64,000 bases of DNA, taken from contig NC_053400.1 in NCBI RefSeq assembly GCF_016859285.1, forward strand, positions 17,426,046 through 17,490,045, written 5' to 3'. This document shows, piece after piece, positions 57,601 to 64,000 of the stretch. Positions within the stretch are counted from its first letter, which is position 1. Every line of letters starts with the position of its first letter. The position numbers and the translations under genes are program-made. The notes beneath the pieces are model-generated. The model was not told the origin of the DNA. It searched no databases and saw nothing but the letters and a program-made list of their open reading frames with translations. Origin of the DNA: Xiphias gladius (Eukaryota > Chordata > Actinopteri > Istiophoriformes > Xiphiidae).

Positions 57601-60589
57601 AGCAGTCTACACCTAATCTTTTGGGTGGCATTTTCACTAGGCCAGTATCACAGACTCACTTAATGTGTATAAAGCTGAAATAACCAACATCTGCCTTACA
57701 TTCAACATTTTGAAAAATATGGCAAAAACAGAGGATTTTAATTTAAAACACTGTACTGAATTATAACACACTGACTTACATGTTGAGGGCAGCTGTAGTA
57801 ATGTTTTCAATTTACAAAAATAACTTAATTAAATTTAGTCTGATGGGAACACGGATGAACCCTGTGCAACAAACCCTTTATGAGCACAATGTGGCCTTGT
57901 ACACATACAGCCATTTGAAAATGTATGCACTATGGTAAACATGTCTGTTTCACTGCAGCACTGCATCAGTCATCTCAAGCATTTTGAAAATGAGGATCCA
58001 AATGCAGTGGTAAATGATGGGAGAATTTATATGGAGGGCAGAACACTGCAGAACCCACAAGGAGCAGAATGGATCTGATTACGCACATCTGCCCCCATTT
58101 CTCATTTCTGTTGCTCTTCAAATCTCTCTGACAGGATGTCCTGGTGCCACAATGATGACAACACAGTATTTAAAATGACTGAAGACCTTTGTCATACGAC
58201 TCGTCCCTTCAGTTTCCTTTCATTTTCGACACAACCCTCATAGCTTATACAGTAATTTTCTTATCTTCAAAGTACTAGTTTCACAGAGTCAACATCTAAT
58301 AACAGACTACGAATCTTGGGTCAGTGTCATATTTTGCAGCACCTCGACACTGTGATGCTCATTACTTTCAATTAAATAGGTAAGTATTCGAGGGAATAAA
58401 TTACTGATGATTTTGCTTCTCACAGTCTTACCAATCATTAGTACTTAAACTAAAATAATTTCAAATGGTGAAAGCACTCACATCACTATTGAGCTGCCAT
58501 ATTTATAAAACACCATGAAGTTCCATACATAAATAGATAGATTGTTCGGCATATGTTTGTTCTAACTGATCACCTGTTAGAAGGGCAAATTTGCAGTATC
58601 TTTAGGCTCCCTGTATTTAACTGAATTCGTGTGTTGAGGTGGTGATTCATTGATGGAAATGCCAACTAAACAGTCACCTTTCCCTGACACCGCCACAGAG
58701 CCAACCACCACCAGGTCTACCTTCACTTTTGCATCCAGCCCAACAGGCACACTAAAGTCTTTCACTCCCTGAAGGAGGAGGACAGAAGACAGGAAGAGAA
58801 AAAAATAGGAATAGGTTAAATGTTTGGAATTATGAATCATAACGAAATTCTGGTTGAAAATGAAAATGTGTTAAATCATAAAGTTCAAACCTGAGAGGAA
58901 GAGCATATACGTAGCTGTTCTTTGCTTGCCCCCTGGGGAGGAGTAATCTTATTGAAAAGACCAGTACGAAGACGAGGAGTTGGGACCAATAAAGATTTCC
59001 GTGCCTGCAAGGATTATCCCAAAAATAATTCACCAGATATCTGCAGTTATTAAACATGACTTCTGATTAATACTGGACTGGAAGAAATTCAGTGACTGGT
59101 GGTGAAAATGAGTAGATTCAAATTCAGCAGATGCAAAGTACTGATGTGCCTTATATGTCACGTTAAAATGTTAACCACAGGATTTTCTAACACAATTTCT
59201 AATTTAAACCCCTGCATGTAGGTCAAATTTGCATGGTTACAAAACACATAAGACAGAGGAAAAGGCACTCTGTAATACAGCCTGAGGCACTGTGGTATTT
59301 GGGTTTTTTTTTTTTTTTTTTCCCCCCCACAGTGCAGTGCTACCTGTAGCACTGCCAGCCGGGCACCCTCCAAAGGTTTATCAGGATCCACCTTCACCTC
59401 AGGTGTCTGGGTGAACTCCTGCAGCTCAGACACCCTGGCACAGGCTGTGAAAGCCCCCTGGTTGAGAGGAGAGGAGGGCACAAGGGCTGATGATAGGTTT
59501 TTCTTTCATTTTCAGAGTTAACTTACTTCCAGAGTGACAAAGCGTGCCTGTTGCTGGGGTCTGTCTGGGTTTACTTTGACTGTCTGGCTGGACTTGAACT
59601 CCTGCAGGTCTGTAAGCCTGTTGCATGCTTGAATTGCACCCTGGCCATTAAGCAGAAAGTAAAAGAGATGCATAGACGGATAGACAGGATAGCCATTAAT
59701 CATTCAGAATTCAAGAGAATCAGTCAAGAGCTGCTGAGCATACCCTGTTATTAATTTACGTAGCTGTTTAGGAAAAAAATACTTTCAAATATATTTGTTT
59801 GAATTATAAAATTAAGCTCTGTAAAGCTGTCATATTTTGCTTAATGCAAAAGCATAATATTAAAATGGACCATCTGATTTCTTCTTTTTATTTTAAAGTA
59901 TCAATCAAGTCCACCATAAACTGTACTCACACAATAGCCTTTACTATAGAATTTCACATATTACTGTTCTCTAAGCCTAGTTTTCTACTCTGTCTTATTA
60001 TAATAAGCTCTGTGTGTTAAATGTCTGTTTTATTATCTCGTTTGTTCTCATATTTATAATATATACTATCATTACTTTTATTTTCAAGTTTACACGTGGC
60101 CACCATGCAGATGGCAGTTGTCCGAGCGAGTGGACCAGTCTAAAATCTGAATGAATGACAAAACAAACAACTGATAAGAGCCTTAGTGACAGCCTCCAAC
60201 AATGTTAATATTAATGCCACTGTATATTTTGAGTTGACAGTTTAGTTGCCAGTGTAACTGAACTGTTATTCTTCTCCTTCAGTTAACCTGGTTTCACCTG
60301 CCTTGAAATTTGGGATCCTGTTGTGAACAGGCCTCGGGAAGTTGGCCAGGTTATTTTCCTCGATGTAGTCCCACACTTTCTGACGAATGTCCCATTTGGA
60401 CGCCCCTGAGGAGAAAAAGAGAAAACGGAGCAGGTTTTATAACAAATTCTGGGTGAGAGGCAGGAGGAAGCAACATCAGCGAGACGCTGCCAACATTTGC
60501 ACCGGCATGTGTCGACAATCATTTTGAACGAAAGAACCGACGACGCGAACATTTAACCTACCAGGACTTATTTTTATAACAGGCTGCAT
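53923..60589 (-). CDS. mthfsd: Methenyltetrahydrofolate synthetase domain-containing protein, multi-exon
   Basis: Coding exons on the minus strand: 60589-60562, 60405-60302, either 59640-59527 (3a) or 59457-59344 (3b), 59004-58891, 58768-58678, 57524-57412, 57025-56900 and 54660-53923. With one copy of exon 3 this totals 1428 nt, 475 aa. Residues 1 to about 230 form a 5-formyltetrahydrofolate cyclo-ligase-like domain ([76 protein letters not shown]). Residues about 258-365 are a charged, low-complexity linker. Residues about 368-441 are an RNA-recognition motif (RNP2-like [11 protein letters not shown]1-like HRAFLDYS). The human protein is about 383 aa, so this linker is longer. Human MTHFSD is reported as an RNA-binding protein; enzyme activity is not established to my knowledge. 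Convergent with foxf1, as in other vertebrates. Confidence 0.95.
56060..56250. repeat. Dispersed repeat, copy 1
   Basis: Shares ordered segments with 63090-63295: AATGACATTAA-type, CTCTGAAACTAAAGCATCTA-type, ACACCTGTGATTTTC-type and ATCAAAATGTCTTCTGTG-type. The two copies are clearly homologous but much diverged. The class is unknown, and I recall similar sequence in other percomorph genomes. Confidence 0.65.
56640..56830. repeat. Degenerate interspersed repeat fragment
   Basis: The run GTGGAGAAATGACAGGAAGT, GGGGAGAGAGAGAGAATGAC, ATGCAACAAAGGTCCC and CTATGGCGCGCC follows the order of a common fish repeat with a tRNA-like right half. The tRNA-like part is decayed, so this is not a functional tRNA. 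Confidence 0.5.
56900..57025 (-). CDS. mthfsd: mthfsd coding exon 7
   Basis: 126 nt, phase 0 at both ends, between TGCCTTTCAG and AAG|GTACAT. It encodes [20 protein letters not shown] and [20 protein letters not shown], then TK. This is the C-terminal part of the cyclo-ligase-like fold. Confidence 0.95.
57412..57524 (-). CDS. mthfsd: mthfsd coding exon 6
   Basis: 113 nt between CTCTTGTAG and CAG|GTTAGT. It encodes [20 protein letters not shown] and ends [14 protein letters not shown] is the counterpart of the GxGxGYYD signature of methenyltetrahydrofolate synthetases; the usual Tyr-Tyr is Phe-Ala here. Confidence 0.95.
57525..58677 (-). other. mthfsd: mthfsd intron between exons 5 and 6
   Basis: 1153-bp GT-AG intron splitting a Gly codon. 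Unique AT-rich sequence with no element recognised. Confidence 0.85.
58678..58768 (-). CDS. mthfsd: mthfsd coding exon 5
   Basis: 91 nt between CTCCTTCAG and AAAG|GTGACT. It encodes [20 protein letters not shown] and [10 protein letters not shown]. It matches the human NYSVPIGLDSRVLVDLVVVG segment. Confidence 0.95.
58891..59004 (-). CDS. mthfsd: mthfsd coding exon 4
   Basis: 114 nt, phase 0, between CTTGCAG and CAG|GTTTGA. It encodes [20 protein letters not shown] and [26 protein letters not shown] is a hallmark of the family. Confidence 0.95.
59344..59457 (-). CDS. mthfsd: mthfsd alternative coding exon 3b
   Basis: 114 nt, phase 0 at both ends. The acceptor CTCTCAACCAG sits behind a good pyrimidine tract; the donor is CTACAG|GTAGCA. 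It encodes [20 protein letters not shown] and [18 protein letters not shown]. This copy is closer to the single human exon ([11 protein letters not shown] is identical). An A18G7 run (minus strand) begins about 16 nt past the donor. Confidence 0.93.
59527..59640 (-). CDS. mthfsd: mthfsd alternative coding exon 3a (tandem duplicate)
   Basis: 114 nt, phase 0 at both ends, acceptor TTAATGGCCAG, donor GGAA|GTAAGT (a strong donor). It encodes [20 protein letters not shown] and [18 protein letters not shown]. Eighteen of 38 residues match exon 3b with no gaps. Including either copy, or both, keeps the frame. The intact frame, splice sites and conserved LQEF, VKVxPDxP and AR positions argue for selection rather than decay. 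Confidence 0.92.
59641..60301 (-). other. mthfsd: mthfsd intron 2, apparent GC-AG intron
   Basis: 661 bp. To join NFK to GAIQ or GAFT in frame the donor must be CAAG|GCAGGT, a GC donor. The GT four bases downstream (GCAG|GTGAAA) would shift the frame. The rest is AT-rich with no recognised element. Confidence 0.8.
60302..60405 (-). CDS. mthfsd: mthfsd coding exon 2
   Basis: 104 nt after TTCTCCTCAG. It encodes (G)[18 protein letters not shown] and [16 protein letters not shown], matching human DFPRPVHHRIPNFKG. It ends in phase 0 at a GC donor. Confidence 0.94.
60562..60589 (-). CDS. mthfsd: mthfsd coding exon 1
   Basis: A 28-nt coding piece with ATG at 60589 encoding MQPVIKISP plus the first base of a Gly codon; donor CCTG|GTAGGT. 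It joins exon 2 in frame, and the combined start aligns with the start of human MTHFSD. It is too short to be found as an open frame on its own. Confidence 0.88.
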
Positions 60590-60790
60590 TGTCTTATTAG
60601 TGATACGAACGAGTCTCTTCTACGCCACTCTGCTGCACGAAGTAAAGTACCACACGTGAGCTATGTAACATAATACCGAGGCAACAGCTGCTTGTCAATG
60701 TTTATGAATGCTACGGCGGCTCGGCGAGGCCACTTTTAACAAAACGCGAAACCGACGGCGGCTCGTTGTAAGTGTCTCGCGTAACTGCAA
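60590..60790 (-). promoter_or_regulatory. mthfsd: CpG-rich mthfsd promoter region
   Basis: Immediately 5' of mthfsd exon 1. CpG is frequent (CTACGGCGGCTCGGCGAGGC, AACGCGAAACCGACGGCGGC), there is no TATA box near the start, and there is an E-box-like CACGTG (60653-60658). This is typical of a housekeeping promoter. Whether it also fires rightward is unknown. Confidence 0.5.
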
Positions 60791-63089
60791 GAGAACCACT
60801 GTTTAACTTCAAGGTCCTGCTCCTTCCTCTTATGCTTCTAGGCTATAGGCAGGATGACAGAAGCGGTACTATTTATCTGGAACCAACTTTTGATATTCTT
60901 CTGAAGCAGATCTGTAACAGTCATATCTGGTATTATGCTGGTCGAACTGGTTTCAAACCTAGGTATGGGTGCAAGGTTTTGGGTTCACTACAGGCAGCCA
61001 TATGCAGCTAGTGATGGCATTACAGTGAATGCCATGGGGAAGTTCAAGACAGGGTCGTACGGGGCACTCCTGCGGGGGCTGATGCAAATATTTTAGGTGC
61101 CCAGCCAAATGGATTTGCATTAGTCCACAGCAGAGACTTTTATAGCTGGAATGTGAGGACAGGCCGTGTCCCTGGTGAAGCGGCACCAATTCAGCGTCTG
61201 CTGTAGAGTACAAACCGGCAGGATGCGGTTGTAGCTCGATGCGGGCCTAATGGCAGCTGGTGGTCTTGAATGGCACTATAATTGTTGGTACAATGTTATC
61301 AGTGCTGACAGTGTGGTCTTGCAGGGGGCACAAAGGGAAAGGAATATTTATATATTTATACATGTAAATGTGGGTGCAGAAAAAGTGAAGATGCATGCGT
61401 CGCATGACTGCCGATGAACAGAAAATTTGTGGGATGTAATGAAAGCTAAATGGCCTACTGTAAAGATGAGGGGAAATCAGACCGGGCTCCAAAGAGCATC
61501 AGTGGAGTAGATACAGTAGCCATAATATGATAGTATTACTGTAATGTATAGTTCGAAAATTTAATGAAGAAATGGTTGCCAAAGGTGTCCTGAGAAAAAT
61601 CATTTCAAATCTGGGTTCCCATCCATTATGTCTTTTGTCATTTACTCATTATAAGGGGTTATTGTTTTATAAGCTTCTCAACGGCAATCCTCAGTGAAAG
61701 CAGAGAAAATTGGATTCAGAAAAACACTCCGTTATGTTAAATACGAGTATACAAATATTGAATTATTGCATGTAGAAACTACAGTTTAAAAATTCCTTCA
61801 CCAGATGTGTTCAATAACGTAGCTCACTTGTGTGGTCCTTTGTTTAAAGGTGTCAGTGAGACAAGTGAAGCAGAGCGAGAAAGGAGGAACACAGTGGCTG
61901 AAAACATTCAAAGGCCAATCAAAGGCCACAACAGCAGCATGGCACCTCTGTTCAAACAATGTTATCCCAGTCCTGCTTTTGTTTGCTGAGTTTTAATTAG
62001 ATTTAGGCTTTGTTTTTCTATATTTTCCATTCACACATTCACACATGCACACACACACACACACACATATCTATGTCGGATTTTTGATTTTAATGTACCT
62101 CAGCTAAACTTGAGCACCATCTACAGGCCTTCGTCATCCATTCAGCATTGAACTGCAAAGAATTATTAGAAAAATGTAACAGCCACTCCCTTTTTGTCGT
62201 CGTTATATTTTTTTTACCATCATAGACAAAAACCTCGATGACCTCCATCTTCACCTGAATTTTTCAGGCAGTCTATGGGTAATAATTATGAATATTTACA
62301 CCATGATGTGTGTGTAATCTGGACACTGCATTCCCATGGAGTCTCTTGGACCAACCCCAATTCTACACAGTGTATCTAGCTCCTTCAGATGAAACCTCTG
62401 CATATGAGCCCTCACGGTGCTCGAGTTATGGTTATGTTTGTGGTGGTTTTGAAGTAGTTGCGGATGGTATGAAATACCCAAATGAAGACAGAAGACTTGG
62501 AGATCAAGAAACGTTTGACATTCTTCTGCTGGTGTGGAGGAAATTAGGAGAGCCCCCCTCTGCCATGAGCACTCTTCTATACAAGGAGCTATCAGAGAGG
62601 AACCCATGAGGGAGGAAAAAAAAAACATTGCTTGTGAACTTATAAGGATCTTTGTGACAGTAACATTTTAATACATGACTGAAACATTTGTATTTCACTG
62701 AATAAAAATTGAATTAAAATGAATTTAGCCTATTTACACTATACAATCTCGCATTTATAACAAGCGTATGAGAATGCTACTTTTCTTGGGATAACACTTT
62801 TGAAAAAAACATGAGAAAGTGGTTTTCAGAGTGAAAAAGTCAAATAAAATGTCAACAAGTGCAAAGAATTGAGCAAGTAAATAGCTTTTTGGTGAAGCAA
62901 ACAAGAACAAGAGAAGGAAATTTTCTAAAGGGAGACAAGAAGGTTGTAACTGTAACATGTCTTGTTTGTAAATATTTTTGAGATAAAATGAAAGTTCAAA
63001 CTGATTTTGCCATCTCATATCTTGTGGAATGAAAGAGCGTGGGGCCTGATCCTGCCTCATAAGGTCTTTTTCACAGCAGTCATTTTGAC
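60791..63089. other. Intergenic right of mthfsd, no coding gene seen
   Basis: Repeat-free sequence at 60800-61500 includes an inverted pair of octamer motifs (61082-61089, 61113-61120). A short CA tract lies at 62048-62067. Opposed open frames near 62296-62628 (110 and 99 codons) show no family resemblance. In other vertebrates foxc2 is the next gene in this direction. Confidence 0.5.
61082..61120. promoter_or_regulatory. Inverted pair of octamer (POU) motifs
   Basis: ATGCAAAT at 61082-61089 and ATTTGCAT at 61113-61120, exact on opposite strands, 23 bp apart, in a repeat-free block upstream of mthfsd. The POU-factor interpretation is inference. Confidence 0.4.
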
Positions 63090-63295
63090 TTGTTATAATA
63101 GGAAAAGCAGAGGTGTTACAAACAACATTAACGAAAGCTCTGTTCTATTCAAGTGTCCCAGTAAACCATGACATTGAACAGGGACCCTGAAACTGAAGCA
63201 GCTGAATGGATTTTACCCACCATTCATTTTAATATTTACACCTGCAGGTTTTCTACTGCGACACGTCAAAATGTCCTCTGTGAAAAAGACATCTT
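63090..63295. repeat. Dispersed repeat, copy 2
   Basis: Homologous in the same orientation to 56060-56250. Shared phrases include CCCTGAAACTGAAGCAGCT, TTTACACCTG and GTCAAAATGTCCTCTGTG. Confidence 0.65.
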
Positions 63296-63544
63296 AATGG
63301 TCCACAATTAAATTTTAAAATGTAAAGGACAAGCATTGCTTTTGCTCTGTGTTTACTGAATGGAAATGCAGCATTCCTCCACCCTGCATTATATCCTCAT
63401 GTGACATTTGGATAAACTCTTCTGCGTTATCTCTCATTCTGGTTACACTTTTGATAACAGCTAAATGTAAATTAATACATTTACAGTGTACTAGTATGGC
63501 GGTAACGATATACAGTATATCATGACTCAGTAACTTCTCCGTAC

Positions 63545-64000
63545 CTTTATTTAAGGAAACATTCACAGCAACAAGACTCATAGTCCACAGCCTCACCAGC
63601 AAGCCAAAGATCTCACAACGACAATGTTTACACGCTGATGTCAAGCAGGTATAACGCTCACCACGTTCGCCATTTTAGTTTAGCGTGTTAGCATGCTAAC
63701 GTTTGCAATTACCGATACACAATAACCACAAAGCACAACTGAGGTCGATGGGAATGTCGTTAGTGTAGCAGGTATCTAGTCGCAAACCAAAGTTTTGGAG
63801 CAATTAAAACTATAATCTAGAGGTGGCGCTAGACAAGAAGTCAGATGATCACCGAAGTGATTATAATTCATCCTAAGGGTAACGGGAATGCCTATACCAC
63901 ATTTTATGGCAATCCATCGAATACTGGCTGAGAGATTTTAGTTTAAACCACAAACTGTCGCTTCCTGGAGGCGCCGGAGATTCGGGATTCACCCTCCGTG
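63545..64000. mobile_element. Common percomorph interspersed repeat, truncated by window edge
   Basis: Ordered phrases TTAGCGTGTTAGCATGCTAA, CAGGTATCTAGTCGCAAACC, GAGGTGGCGCTAGACAAG, AGTCAGATGATCACCGAAGT and TATGGCAATCCATCGAATAC match a repeat I know to be abundant in perch-like fish. It is non-coding here. The class is uncertain (a retroelement tail or a non-autonomous element). It supports the percomorph assignment. Confidence 0.65.

Noticed and set aside
62296..62628. Opposed 110- and 99-codon frames right of mthfsd
   Set aside because: No motifs, no homologous exon structure, and no similarity to foxc2.

Overview
This window is eukaryotic and almost certainly from a teleost fish, probably a percomorph. 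The evidence is split genes with GT-AG introns, many CA/TG microsatellites, a Tc1-like transposon relic, and several interspersed repeats I recognise as typical of perch-like fish. There is no bacterial-style gene packing. Two protein-coding genes can be supported: foxf1 on the + strand (46414-48831, two coding exons, 380 aa) and mthfsd on the - strand (60589-53923, eight coding exons plus one duplicated alternative exon, 475 aa). They are convergent. The same order and orientation occurs in the vertebrate FOXF1-MTHFSD-FOXC2-FOXL1 cluster, so foxc2 would be expected just beyond the right edge.

Layout. Positions 1 to about 46.0 kb form a gene desert upstream of foxf1. It holds simple repeats, several mobile-element relics (hAT-like at 7.6-8.0 kb, fold-back at 10.7 kb, a long hairpin plus an inverted-repeat element at 13.2-13.8 kb, a deleted interspersed repeat at 14.6 kb, Tc1 at 23.6-24.2 kb) and islands of unique sequence that look like regulatory DNA. 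CpG content rises from about 40.7 kb towards foxf1. A block at 44.15-44.47 kb carries an exact GLI consensus site and a forkhead site, which fits foxf1 being a Hedgehog target in mesoderm. Positions 46.4-49.75 kb are foxf1 with a single intron and a 3' UTR with two poly(A) signals. From 49.75 to 53.9 kb there is intergenic sequence with poly-T/poly-A tracts and repeats. Positions 53.9-60.6 kb are mthfsd. From 60.6 to 64.0 kb there is a CpG-rich mthfsd promoter, a unique block with paired octamer motifs, and two interspersed repeats.

Foxf1 is a forkhead transcription factor of lateral-plate and visceral mesoderm. Mthfsd joins a 5-formyltetrahydrofolate cyclo-ligase-like domain to a C-terminal RNA-recognition motif. 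They share a neighbourhood but there is no evidence of a shared pathway.

The most interesting observation is in mthfsd. Coding exon 3 is present as two tandem homologous copies, each exactly 114 nt (38 codons), in the same phase, about 47% identical in protein and separated by only 69 nt. This is the architecture of mutually exclusive exons. The intron just before the pair can keep the reading frame only by using a non-canonical GC donor, with a frame-breaking GT donor 4 nt downstream. I saw no previously undescribed multi-gene system.
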